Notes under the pieces: model-generated
What the model was told of the DNA's origin: nothing
Databases searched by the model: none
What the model saw: the letters and a program-made list of their open reading frames with translations, nothing else
Assembly: GCA_016124735.1 (NCBI GenBank)
Contig: WGMZ01000010.1
Span: forward strand, 98,925 to 162,924
DNA from: Bacteroidota bacterium
GTDB lineage: Bacteria > Bacteroidota > Bacteroidia > UBA8524
Reading direction: 5' to 3'
Length of the DNA stretch: 64,000 nt
Made by a program: the position numbers and the translations under genes
Shown here: positions 34,521 to 43,566 of the stretch, one piece after another
Numbering within the stretch: position 1 is the stretch's first letter
Layout: each line of letters begins with the position of its first letter

Positions 34521-37500
34521 TTAATGTTGGGCTGTACTTACTGATTTTTTCTCTTCAACGTTTCTGATCTTGGTCATGTAACGTACCGAAGGCTTTACAT
34601 CAATCTCTTCCAGAACTTTATACGCTCTGTCGTTCATGAACTCTTTAGAGATTTGGCTTTCCGGATCGTTCATGTCGCCAAACACAATAGCTCCTGCAGG
34701 ACAGGTTTGCTGACATGCTGTTTTGATCTCTCCGTCTTTAATTTTTCTTCCTTCCAACTTGGCATTCAGTTTACCTGACTGAATACGTTGAACACACATG
34801 GAGCATTTTTCCATCACACCGCGAGTACGGACAGTTACATCAGGATTGATGACCATTTTACCCAGGTCGTTGTTCATGTAGTAGTTGAAGTCGTCGTTGT
34901 CGTTATAACGGAACCAGTTAAAGCGGCGTACTTTGTAAGGACAGTTGTTCGCGCAATATTTAGTACCGATACAACGGTTGTAGGTCATTTGGTTCAGTCC
35001 TTCTGTACTATGCGTGGTTGCAAGCACCGGACAAACCGTTTCGCAAGGTGCGTTTTCACAATGTTGACACATCATTGGCATATGAACAGCTTTCACATAC
35101 TGATGGTCTTCCATTTTGTCGTAGTCTTTTTCCCGGGTAAGGTATTCCCCTTCCTGGCGGAATGCATAATAACGATCAATGCGCATCCAGTGCATTTCAC
35201 GTCTTCTTCTTACTTCTTCGCGCCCGACAACCGGTACGTTATTTTCAAGAGAACAAGCCACCACACATGCTGAACAACCTGTACAGGCATTCATGTCAAT
35301 AGCCAATCCCCATTTATGTCCTTTATAATCGAATTCTCTCCAAAGGTTATACAGTTTACCTTCCTCATTGCGCATTCTGCCCAACTCGTCGTGGTTTTCT
35401 ACTTTGGAATCTTTGGCAAATTCGGCCAGAGTTGCTTCGCGAACAATGTCACGACCTTCGATGGAATGATGTGTTTGTGTTTGTGCAAGTTCATAGTGAC
35501 CATCCACTTTTGCAATTGTCACATCAGAAACGTAGTAAGAAGATGTACCGTTCATTTTGCCCACAAATGGGAAGGCATCAAGACCAATCACATCTTTAAC
35601 ACCCATGCTGCGACCATAACCCAGCGCAATTCCAAACGAACCACGAGCCTGACCAGGTTGAATCAATACCGGCACTTTATCAAGAGTTGTTTTACCATTC
35701 GATACAGAAACCAAATCACCCTGTTCTATTCCCAATTCATTGGCATCATGTAAAGAAAGAGCCAGGTAGTTGTCCCAGGTAATTTTAGAAACAGGATCTG
35801 GCAACTCATGAAGCCATGGATTGTTTCCATCGGAACCATCTCCCATTCCTACTTTGGTGTAGAGAATCAGATCATTGTTTCCAACTTTTGTATTAATCTT
35901 CGCTACAAGATCGCTCGCAAGCACGTTATTCGATGGAACCTGAGGGGTTAACTCCGGTTTGTCAAATACACCGTCGTGTAAAGATTGATTCCACCACGCA
36001 TCAAATCCAAGAACTCCATCATAGATATTGTTCTTCGCCCAATTGCGGATGTACTCGTAGTAATTGAACTCATTATTAGCAATCGCAGCGTTATTTGACC
36101 AAATGGCAAAACTGGTCTCTGCCTGACGGGTTTCAAAAACAGGTGCGATTGTTGGCTGGGTAAACGAGTATTTACCTCTGCTGATTTCAGTCAGATTCCA
36201 GCTCTCCAGGAAGTGCACATCCGGTGCAACAAAGTCGCAAATGCTGGCTGTTTCATCCTGGTAATATCCGGTAGAAACTTTTAATTTCACATTTTCCAAA
36301 GATGCTTTCAATGCAGCACCTTCAGGGGTATCAAATACCGGGTTGCAATTATAGAAAATCACCGCTCCCAAGGAACCTGCTTCTTTCACAAAATCACTGA
36401 AAGAAACATCTCCACCACGAAGCATATAATAATTATCCAAATCGATGGTCTTGCCATAATTATCCAACATCAGGTTGATCTGATTCACCAACGACTGGAT
36501 ATACGGATCGTTCGATCCACTGACAACAAGAGATTTTCCTTTGGCACCCGCAAGCACTTTGGCACTTTCTTCAATACCATTGCCCGCTACTTCCAGTTTA
36601 GTAGGTGTTGCCAATTGAGTTAGCCCCATCTGTTTTGCAAGCGCATTGTACAAAGACATCAGCGCCTGTCCTTCCTGAGATGGACGCAAAGGGAAACGGT
36701 AATCTGCATTCGCGCCCGTTAGCGACATATTGCCCTCAAACTGAATGTGACGAGACATCACAGGGTTTTCCTTGGTAGGAACACGTTTGCTTGTATAATC
36801 GCGGGTGTATTGCAATGTATTCAGCCAGGTTCCGAGGAAATCTGCCCCAAAACTTACCACAACTTCTGCATTCGCAAAACGATAGGTAGGGATCACCGCT
36901 TTACCGAAACACATTTCGTTCGACTGATAGATACCATCGTAGCTAATTCCCTGGTATACTACCTGCCTCGCGCTTGGGTAGGCCGCTTTAAAATCATTAA
37001 TGATGGATTGTGTAACCGGGCCCATTACCGGACCGCTTACGATACGAATCCCTTTTCCGCTCGACTCTGCCGATTGCAATGCTGCAGTAATTTCTTTATC
37101 AACCAGAGCCCAATTGCTGCGCTCTCCTTTTTTCAAAGGAAGAGGCAAACGCTTGCTGTCGTAAAGAGTTACCACACTTGCCTGGCCAGCTGCATCCAAA
37201 CCTCCACCAGTGATGCTGGATTTGGTGTTTCCTTCCAATTTGATTGGACGACCTTCACGGGTTTTAACCACCACAGGCGTACCTTTAAAGGTAGACGCAT
37301 AGTAATTAGGAACACCCGGAACCACTTCTTCTGGTTGTACAACGTAAGGGATCACGTTTTTCACCGGAGCTTTGTTACAAGCTGCCAATGCAACGGCCGA
37401 TACGCTAAAACCGAAGAACTTCAGGAAGTCGCGACGATTGGAAGAAAGGTTAAGATCACTTTCGTTCAAAACCTCATCCAGAGGCAATCCCTCTGCAAAT

Positions 37501-37580
37501 TCATTTTTGGAAAGCTGCACGAATTCCGGCTCTCTGTTGAGCTCCTCGATTCCTTTCCAGTATTGGGTTTTATTTTCCAT
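34521..37580 (-). CDS. actB: Alternative complex III subunit ActB, molybdopterin-oxidoreductase-like with iron-sulfur domain
   Basis: A 1019-residue fusion of two domains. The N-terminal part (about 60-720) resembles molybdopterin oxidoreductases but carries no obvious cofactor ligand, as known for ActB. The C-terminal part (about 745-1000) is an FrdB/NrfC-like ferredoxin domain with four cysteine clusters: CTGCSAC, CQHCENAPC, CIGTKYCANNC and CSMC plus CQQTCP, enough for up to four iron-sulfur centres. A twin-arginine motif (NRRDFLKFFG, Arg49-Arg50) and a hydrophobic stretch direct export of the folded protein; the text 'ALAACN' just after resembles a lipobox. Alternative complex III couples quinol oxidation to c-type cytochrome reduction. 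Confidence 0.95.
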   Translation of the reverse strand: MENKTQYWKGIEELNREPEFVQLSKNEFAEGLPLDEVLNESDLNLSSNRRDFLKFFGFSVSAVALAACNKAPVKNVIPYVVQPEEVVPGVPNYYASTFKGTPVVVKTREGRPIKLEGNTKSSITGGGLDAAGQASVVTLYDSKRLPLPLKKGERSNWALVDKEITAALQSAESSGKGIRIVSGPVMGPVTQSIINDFKAAYPSARQVVYQGISYDGIYQSNEMCFGKAVIPTYRFANAEVVVSFGADFLGTWLNTLQYTRDYTSKRVPTKENPVMSRHIQFEGNMSLTGANADYRFPLRPSQEGQALMSLYNALAKQMGLTQLATPTKLEVAGNGIEESAKVLAGAKGKSLVVSGSNDPYIQSLVNQINLMLDNYGKTIDLDNYYMLRGGDVSFSDFVKEAGSLGAVIFYNCNPVFDTPEGAALKASLENVKLKVSTGYYQDETASICDFVAPDVHFLESWNLTEISRGKYSFTQPTIAPVFETRQAETSFAIWSNNAAIANNEFNYYEYIRNWAKNNIYDGVLGFDAWWNQSLHDGVFDKPELTPQVPSNNVLASDLVAKINTKVGNNDLILYTKVGMGDGSDGNNPWLHELPDPVSKITWDNYLALSLHDANELGIEQGDLVSVSNGKTTLDKVPVLIQPGQARGSFGIALGYGRSMGVKDVIGLDAFPFVGKMNGTSSYYVSDVTIAKVDGHYELAQTQTHHSIEGRDIVREATLAEFAKDSKVENHDELGRMRNEEGKLYNLWREFDYKGHKWGLAIDMNACTGCSACVVACSLENNVPVVGREEVRRRREMHWMRIDRYYAFRQEGEYLTREKDYDKMEDHQYVKAVHMPMMCQHCENAPCETVCPVLATTHSTEGLNQMTYNRCIGTKYCANNCPYKVRRFNWFRYNDNDDFNYYMNNDLGKMVINPDVTVRTRGVMEKCSMCVQRIQSGKLNAKLEGRKIKDGEIKTACQQTCPAGAIVFGDMNDPESQISKEFMNDRAYKVLEEIDVKPSVRYMTKIRNVEEKKSVSTAQH

Positions 37581-37618
37581 CAGTTGTCTTGCTGATATTC
37601 GTTAGAGGATTCTAAAAA

Positions 37619-38896
37619 TTAATAATGGCATTTACCGCAATCCAAACCTCCGTTATGAGCAACGGTAATGCTCCGCTTGCCGCGTTTCTCCAAATCGGCA
37701 TGCAATTGTTCGTAGTAGTCGTTGTTCTCAACATCCACTTTAGATTCACGGTGACAGTTAACGCACCAGCCCATTTGAAGACTGGCAACTTGCTCTACCT
37801 TATCCATAGTTTCGATAGGACCGTGACATGTCTGACATTCTACCTTGCCCACGCTCACATGCTGTGAGTGGTTGAAGTAGGCCAAGTCTGGAAGGTTATG
37901 AATGCGAATCCATTTTACCGGAGTATTGGTTTCGTATGCCGTACGAATTTTTTGAATTTCCGGAGAAACCTGTCCGTTGTACTTTTTACTCGCGTCAATA
38001 TACGAGTGACAGTTCATACAGGTACTCACCGCAGGAACACTCGCCTGTTTGCTCACTTCCACGGAAGAGTGGCAGTATTTACAATCGATCTCGTGATCCC
38101 CTGCGTGAATCTTGTGCGAGAAATTGATAGGCTGAGTTGGAGCGTAACCTTGTTGAACACCAATTTCAGTATTGGCATACACAAAAAACCATCCACCGAA
38201 CATCAGCATAAACACGGTTGTAATAACCAAGCCCGCAATGGTCGGATTCAGTCCGCGAACCCAAGGGGTAAATTTGCTGTTATACCAGGTCTCCTTTTCT
38301 TCTTCCCTACGCTCAGGGAATTTCTTCAGAATAAGCTCCTTCAGAAAGGAATTTATACGAATAAGAAGGATACTCGCTAGGATTAAAATTACCGCAAGAA
38401 CCGCCAATACTGTTGTGTTCATATTTGAACCCGCAGCCGGAGCAGGAGCAGGAGAACCAGATGTTCCCGGAGCCTCACCTGGACCCGCGCTTACAACAGG
38501 TGCTTTACTGCTTTCTTCTTTCACATAGGCGAGAATGTCTTTGATGTCCTTGTCTGAAAAGTTCTCAAAGGTGCTCATCGCCACTTTGTTGTTGTCGTTG
38601 AACAGTTTTACAGCCGCCGGATCACCCGATTTAATCATTGCGGTCGAATTACGAATCCACTTGATTAACCAGGCTTCGTCGTGGCGTTGATCCACATTCT
38701 TAAGCGCCGGACCTATGGTTTTTTCTTGAATGGCGTGACAGGAAGTACAATTGCTTTCGAAAAGCGATTTCCCGTTTGCCACATCCTGTGCCTGAAGCGG
38801 CATCAGACTTGTTGCTAGAACTCCCAATGCGAGGACGGACCTCCAGAGGGATTGAACAGGTTTTTTGAGCATTGCTGAGCTAAATCTATTGTTCAT
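37619..38896 (-). CDS. actA: Alternative complex III subunit ActA, multihaem cytochrome c with an extra monohaem domain
   Basis: About 425 residues with six CxxCH haem sites. The N-terminal one (CTSCH, after the signal peptide and 'DVANGKSLFESN') belongs to a small class I cytochrome c domain, joined by a Pro/Gly/Ala-rich linker and one transmembrane helix to the ActA pentahaem module (CKYCH, CMNCH, CQTCH, CVNCH, CGKCH). The fused monohaem domain occurs in other Bacteroidota and could accept electrons or pass them on without a separate cytochrome. An upstream in-frame ATG (38920) is possible, but the signal peptide is best from 38896. It is the first gene of the operon. Confidence 0.9.
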   Translation of the reverse strand: MNNRFSSAMLKKPVQSLWRSVLALGVLATSLMPLQAQDVANGKSLFESNCTSCHAIQEKTIGPALKNVDQRHDEAWLIKWIRNSTAMIKSGDPAAVKLFNDNNKVAMSTFENFSDKDIKDILAYVKEESSKAPVVSAGPGEAPGTSGSPAPAPAAGSNMNTTVLAVLAVILILASILLIRINSFLKELILKKFPERREEEKETWYNSKFTPWVRGLNPTIAGLVITTVFMLMFGGWFFVYANTEIGVQQGYAPTQPINFSHKIHAGDHEIDCKYCHSSVEVSKQASVPAVSTCMNCHSYIDASKKYNGQVSPEIQKIRTAYETNTPVKWIRIHNLPDLAYFNHSQHVSVGKVECQTCHGPIETMDKVEQVASLQMGWCVNCHRESKVDVENNDYYEQLHADLEKRGKRSITVAHNGGLDCGKCHY

Positions 38897-38940
38897 TTTG
38901 GAATCAATTCCCAGGGGCATGATTTCCCCTTGAATCGCGG

Positions 38941-38948
38941 CAAAGATA
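38941..38948 (-). promoter_or_regulatory. actA: -7 element of the act operon
   Basis: TATCTTTG on the minus strand, a perfect TANNTTTG, giving a leader of about 38 nt to the chosen actA start. No TTG is seen 18-19 nt further upstream, so the -33 part is weak. Confidence 0.45.
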
Positions 38949-39056
38949 TATAAGCTTTGCCAAGTTGAATTAAAAAATGCTTAACATTATTTTAATTTAA
39001 AAAGATTCAAAATAAGAATCTCATCCAGCAATATATCAACACGTTACAATAAATTT

Positions 39057-39077
39057 AAAGCCGAATAATTTGGCTTT
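39057..39077 (-). terminator. Possible terminator after the CapD-like gene
   Basis: AAAGCC / GGCTTT stem with a 9-nt loop, 18 bp past the stop of the CapD-like gene on the minus strand. The downstream T-run is short, so strength is uncertain. Confidence 0.4.
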
Positions 39078-39094
39078 TCCACATGAGAGGGAAC

Positions 39095-41014
39095 CTAATT
39101 GATTTTCAGTCCGTCCAGAGCCTCGTAAATCGAGTTATTCGAGATGAATTCAGGTACAATCTGTTTCATCTTCCTGACAATCTCTTCATTATCCTCCTGT
39201 GCCAGTAATGAAATCAGCTCATTAATGATTTCCGAAACGACCGTGTATTCAAATGGTTTAATCTTCGCCCGGGTAATTTTAGGATGATGCGTTGGCAGGG
39301 TATTCTCACTGTCGCTCAATAGTTCCTCAGCGATTTTTTCACCAGGTCTTAATCCGATGTATTCAATCTGAATATCTTTACCAAGGGTGAGTCCGCTTAA
39401 CTTGATCATCTTCTTGGCCAATTCAACTATTTTGACGGGCAAACCCATATCAAACAAGAAGATTTCGCCACCATCCCCCATATTACCGGCTTCAATTACC
39501 AATTGACAGGCTTCCGGAATCGTCATGAAATAACGTGTGATTTCCGGATGCGTTACTGTAATTGGCCCTCCTTCAGAAATTTGTTTTCTAAAATACGGAA
39601 TAACCGAACCATTGGAACCCAACACATTTCCAAATCGTGTGGTAATGAATTTCGTTTCCTTGTTAACATGGGAAAAGTTCAAAGATTGAACATAGATTTC
39701 CGCAACACGCTTGGAAGCACCCATTACATTTGTTGGGTTCACTGCTTTATCTGTGGAAACCATTACAAAACGCTCGGTTCCATATTCCACCGCTGTATCG
39801 GCAAGGATCTTTGTTCCAAACACATTCGTTGCAACTGCAGCACTTGGGTTTAGCTCCATTAGTGGAACATGCTTGTAGGCTGCCGCATGGAACACTACAT
39901 TTGGTTTATTATTTTCAAATATTCTTCTGAGTTTGCTGACGTTTTTGATATCGCCAACGCAAATTTCAAAGGCAGCCAGTATTTCTTTATTGTGTTTGAA
40001 GTGGTCAAATAATTCCTTCTCCAATTCATACAAAGGCGTTTCCGCCTGATCTAATAAGATGACCTTTTTAGGATAGAAGCTGAGTATTTGACGGGTAATT
40101 TCGCTGCCAATAGAACCTGCGGCTCCCGTAACCAGGATAACCTTTCCCCGCACAGACTGACTCATCGCAACTTTATCCAGCTCAATGGGATCTCTTTCCA
40201 ATAAGTCTTCAATATTGACCTTTTTAATTTGACGATAATTCAGTTCTCCATTGATCCACCTTTCCACCGGAGGAACATTCTTTACTTTGATGTCGTAGCT
40301 GATACAGGTCTCAATAATTTCTCTTTTCCGGTGTTTTGCAATGTTTTGAATCGAGATAATCAACTCGTCCACTTTGGATTTTTCAATGACTGCATTCAAC
40401 TCATCTCCTGAAAAGATGGGTACACCATCAATGCGTTTACCAGCTTTTTCGTCGCTGTCATCCACAAAAGCGATGACCTTATAATTGATCTTATTGTCCT
40501 GATCAAGCGTCCGCTTGGTGATCATACCGGATTGTCCGGCACCGTAAATTATTACATTCGTTTTCTTAGGACTTTCACTTCGGATCTGCTGAAATAATAT
40601 CTTATAGGCCAAACGACTGGAAGTCATGGCCGTCATCGAAATCAGATAATCAATAATGATGATGGAAGATGGAATCATTACCTCATCCGAAGCGATATAA
40701 TTTATCAGATTACATAGGATGATAAAAATAGTACCGGAGGTCAGTGCAATGAAAATCCGCACTGCATCCTGGGTTCCGGTATAGCGTACAATTCCAGAAT
40801 AGGTCTTGGTCAGATAAAAACTAACCAATCGAATGGACAGCACTAAAGGGGCAAGTTTTAATGCCTGAAGAACTTCCTCGCTGCTCAATTGAAAATTGAA
40901 GCGCAGGATATACGCCATAAAAAATGCAACCATGCAAATAAGCAGGTCGATTGCAAGCACCAACCATCTTGGAGCATGACTTTTTGAAAAAGAGAATAAA
41001 TTATCCCAGTTCAC
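39095..41014 (-). CDS. Membrane-bound nucleotide-sugar 4,6-dehydratase (CapD/WbpM/PglF-like)
   Basis: A protein of about 640 residues. Four N-terminal transmembrane helices are followed by a CoA-binding-like Rossmann domain (YGAGQSG near the middle) and an SDR domain with TGAAGSIGSE, STDKAVNP and NVMGASKR. In the active-site YxxxK of ordinary SDRs the Tyr is Met here (MGASK), as in the PglF/WbpM family, which fits UDP-GlcNAc 4,6-dehydratases that start synthesis of unusual sugars for capsule, O-antigen or glycoprotein. No in-frame ATG is near; the GTG at 41014 is chosen (TTG at 41029 is the alternative). It overlaps the UpxY-like gene by 14 bp, so the two are co-translated, yet no other sugar genes are adjacent. 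Confidence 0.9.
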   Translation of the reverse strand: MNWDNLFSFSKSHAPRWLVLAIDLLICMVAFFMAYILRFNFQLSSEEVLQALKLAPLVLSIRLVSFYLTKTYSGIVRYTGTQDAVRIFIALTSGTIFIILCNLINYIASDEVMIPSSIIIIDYLISMTAMTSSRLAYKILFQQIRSESPKKTNVIIYGAGQSGMITKRTLDQDNKINYKVIAFVDDSDEKAGKRIDGVPIFSGDELNAVIEKSKVDELIISIQNIAKHRKREIIETCISYDIKVKNVPPVERWINGELNYRQIKKVNIEDLLERDPIELDKVAMSQSVRGKVILVTGAAGSIGSEITRQILSFYPKKVILLDQAETPLYELEKELFDHFKHNKEILAAFEICVGDIKNVSKLRRIFENNKPNVVFHAAAYKHVPLMELNPSAAVATNVFGTKILADTAVEYGTERFVMVSTDKAVNPTNVMGASKRVAEIYVQSLNFSHVNKETKFITTRFGNVLGSNGSVIPYFRKQISEGGPITVTHPEITRYFMTIPEACQLVIEAGNMGDGGEIFLFDMGLPVKIVELAKKMIKLSGLTLGKDIQIEYIGLRPGEKIAEELLSDSENTLPTHHPKITRAKIKPFEYTVVSEIINELISLLAQEDNEEIVRKMKQIVPEFISNNSIYEALDGLKIN

Positions 41015-41576
41015 GCGTGTAAGGGGCAAATTTAGTCGACCGCATTGAATCCAGCAAAGCCAGTTTATGCGAATCTCTAATTGTTTCTATACAAATATCA
41101 GGAATATTCACCAGCATAGATGTTTCCAATGTATGAATTTTAATTGCAACGCGTTTCTCTCCCTGAATATACACGAGTTCTCCCAGCGTTCCCATCAATG
41201 GCCCCGCGGTTATTTCAACCGGCATGCCTTCTATCAATTCTTCCCTTGTCAATTCAAGCTCAATAGATTCCATGAGTAAACGCTTCACCAGCGCAATTTG
41301 GAAGTCAGGAATTGGTACTGCTTTGCCTCCGAACGTGATAAATTTAACCACTCCATGTGTATTGAGCACCTGAAAATATTGCGACTCATCCGTGTAAACA
41401 AAAATATAAGACCGAAACAAAGGCTCCTCCACCCACTTTTTTCTATCGCTCCACTGCCTGCAAATCTTTTGCAATGGGAGATAATGCTCTATTCCCTGCT
41501 GCTGCAATCGGGTGCCGACTTTCTTTTCCGCTTTTGCTGCAGTATAAACTGCATACCACCTTTTATTCTGACTCAT
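41001..41576 (-). CDS. UpxY/RfaH-like transcription antiterminator (NusG paralogue)
   Basis: A 191-residue NusG-type regulator. The NGN domain starts RWYAVYTAAKAEKKVGTRL and has the 'WSDRKKWVEEPLFRSYIFV' core that binds RNA polymerase; a KOW domain follows near 'GPLMGTLGELVYIQGEKRVAI'. This size and the 'IEHYLPLQ' block match Bacteroidota UpxY/RfaH-like proteins that let polymerase read through long capsule operons. It is coupled to the CapD-like dehydratase and probably works in cis on a polysaccharide unit, but here only one sugar gene follows. Confidence 0.9.
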   Translation of the reverse strand: MSQNKRWYAVYTAAKAEKKVGTRLQQQGIEHYLPLQKICRQWSDRKKWVEEPLFRSYIFVYTDESQYFQVLNTHGVVKFITFGGKAVPIPDFQIALVKRLLMESIELELTREELIEGMPVEITAGPLMGTLGELVYIQGEKRVAIKIHTLETSMLVNIPDICIETIRDSHKLALLDSMRSTKFAPYTRELG

Positions 41577-41610
41577 TGGCGCTACAAATTTGCCAATTCT
41601 TTGTTATACA

Positions 41611-41635
41611 AAAAAACCCACCAGGAAGGTGGGTT
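41611..41635 (-). terminator. Terminator of the peptidase-POT operon
   Basis: On the minus strand a perfect stem AACCCACC / GGTGGGTT with a 5-nt loop runs into TTTTTTT, 26 bp past the stop of the second POT gene and upstream of the UpxY-like gene. Confidence 0.8.
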
Positions 41636-41661
41636 CTTCATTTTATCAGTTGAAATACTGT

Positions 41662-43551
41662 TTAGCTGATTCCGTGCATTCTCTTCAACAAGAATTTCCG
41701 AATCAGGAAGAGTAATATGGATGCGGCGCCGGCCAGGTAAACAAAGATCATGAAGAAGTCATACAAATTCTTCACAGGCTGCCCCATAAAGGTTGGCTTT
41801 GAAGGACGCGTGTCGTACACTTCAACTCCCTGGTGTTTCACAATTTCTCCATCTATTCTGTCTTCGTCCACAGAATTGACTACCAGATGTTTCCCGTCTT
41901 CTGTAACCATTGCATCCTTGATGTTTTTATTCATCGTACGTATAAGATATAGATGATAGACAGAAGCATTGACAGTTCCTTCTCCCCGTCTAAATGCAAA
42001 TGGATCTCCGTTCTCGTTGTATTCAATTTGAACAACTGGCAATGCGGCAGAATCCTTCAGGGCTTGTTTCCAAATCATGGTATCCATCTCTGCCGACGAT
42101 AGCAATTGATTTGTTGGTTCATCCGCCATTTTCTCCGCAGCAATTAATTTTACCTCTTCAGGATACAAAGCTGAGAGTTCACCTGCCAGTTTGTTTGCAA
42201 GTGCGGTGGACATAAACCATACCCCCATTAAAAGGCTTACAAATCGCGCCGGTGCAAGTTTCACAACCATGGAAAGTCCAATGGGTGAAAGACATAATTC
42301 ACCTATGGTGTGAATTAGGTAAAGTCCTACCAACCAAAGCATGGATACTTTGTCCCAGGGTTGAATGCCATTGACTCCAAATGCTATAAAAAGGTATCCA
42401 AATGCGAGAAATGCCAAACCCATCGCTTGTTTAACCGGAGATGAAGGCTCTTTGCCTCTTTTACCCAGAGTTTGCCAAATCGCAACAAATACTGGCGCTA
42501 AAACAACAATGAAAAATGCATTGAACATCTGGAAGAAAGATGCCGGCATGTTCCATCCGAAAATGTTTCGATTCGTTTGCTCTTGTGCAAAGAATGTTAA
42601 GGATGCGCCCGCCTGCTCGAAGGCCATCCAGAAGAAAATAACGAAGAAGGCTATGATATAAATCACCCAAATTCTGTCTTTTTCAACTTTCGAGAGACTG
42701 GAATCGGTAATAATTAATCCGGGCAATACAAACGACAATGCCACCATGATCGATCCGATCAGATCCCAACCTAAAACCAAATTGAATAACGCATAAATTC
42801 CAACCATTGCTCCCAATCCAATACCAATCTTGGCCGGGTTTATTGGTGTTTTTGGATTATCGTCCGTTACCTCTTCTTTTTTTGGTGGCATTCCAACGGC
42901 TTCACCGGAAGGGGTTACCACATATTTATTTTTGAGAAGGATAAATGCAATTAAACTGATTATCATCCCAATACAAGCAGCCAAAAAGCCCCATTTGAAT
43001 TGAGATGGTATAATGATTCCAAGTGAATCATATTGCTCTCCTAAAGATCCACAAATGGCCGGAGCCAAAAGGGCACCAAGGTTAATCCCTTGATAGAAAA
43101 TGGTAAATGCAGAATCCACGCGGCGGTCTCCTTCTTTATATAGTGATCCAACCATCGTAGAAATGTTGGGTTTGAAAAAGCCATTTCCAAAAATCAAGAA
43201 TCCCAAGCCGGTGTACATCATGGTTTTCGCAAAATCCGCTTCTCCATAAAAGCTGCCACTCAGGAACATGAAAAACTGGCCGACCGCCATTAAAAATCCA
43301 CCAAAAATAATGGAACGTCTATTTCCCCACAGACGGTCAGCTACATAACCTCCCAATAAAGGAGTCAGATATACCAGCCCGGTATAACTACCATAAATGC
43401 TCGAAGCACTGGCTTTGTCAAATAACAAAGCATTTACCATGTAAAGCGTAAAGATTGCCCGCATTCCATAATAGGAAAAACGCTCCCACATCTCTGTGAA
43501 GTAAAGGAGATACAATCCTTTCGGATGCGATTCTTTTACAGTTGTATTCAT
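41662..43551 (-). CDS. Proton-coupled oligopeptide transporter (POT/PTR2), copy 2
   Basis: A 629-residue member of the POT family with about 12-14 helices. The start YFTEMWERFSYYGMRAIF carries the ExxERFxYYG signature near helix 1, and GNGFFKPNIST is the PTR2 second signature. A long, poorly conserved soluble insert lies between late helices (about residues 430-560). It imports di- and tripeptides with protons across the inner membrane. It follows the other POT gene by 15 bp and ends at a strong terminator. Its relation to the upstream S9 peptidase suggests a peptide-uptake operon. Confidence 0.93.
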   Translation of the reverse strand: MNTTVKESHPKGLYLLYFTEMWERFSYYGMRAIFTLYMVNALLFDKASASSIYGSYTGLVYLTPLLGGYVADRLWGNRRSIIFGGFLMAVGQFFMFLSGSFYGEADFAKTMMYTGLGFLIFGNGFFKPNISTMVGSLYKEGDRRVDSAFTIFYQGINLGALLAPAICGSLGEQYDSLGIIIPSQFKWGFLAACIGMIISLIAFILLKNKYVVTPSGEAVGMPPKKEEVTDDNPKTPINPAKIGIGLGAMVGIYALFNLVLGWDLIGSIMVALSFVLPGLIITDSSLSKVEKDRIWVIYIIAFFVIFFWMAFEQAGASLTFFAQEQTNRNIFGWNMPASFFQMFNAFFIVVLAPVFVAIWQTLGKRGKEPSSPVKQAMGLAFLAFGYLFIAFGVNGIQPWDKVSMLWLVGLYLIHTIGELCLSPIGLSMVVKLAPARFVSLLMGVWFMSTALANKLAGELSALYPEEVKLIAAEKMADEPTNQLLSSAEMDTMIWKQALKDSAALPVVQIEYNENGDPFAFRRGEGTVNASVYHLYLIRTMNKNIKDAMVTEDGKHLVVNSVDEDRIDGEIVKHQGVEVYDTRPSKPTFMGQPVKNLYDFFMIFVYLAGAASILLFLIRKFLLKRMHGIS

Positions 43552-43566
43552 ATATCGGTTTTCAGT

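Noticed and set aside
34788..35273. A 161-codon plus-strand frame opposite the iron-sulfur part of actB
   Set aside because: Antisense to conserved cysteine motifs; rich in His/Val/Phe without pattern.
36747..37595. A 282-codon plus-strand frame opposite actB
   Set aside because: Antisense to a conserved respiratory subunit with all cysteine clusters in place; no domain or signal visible.
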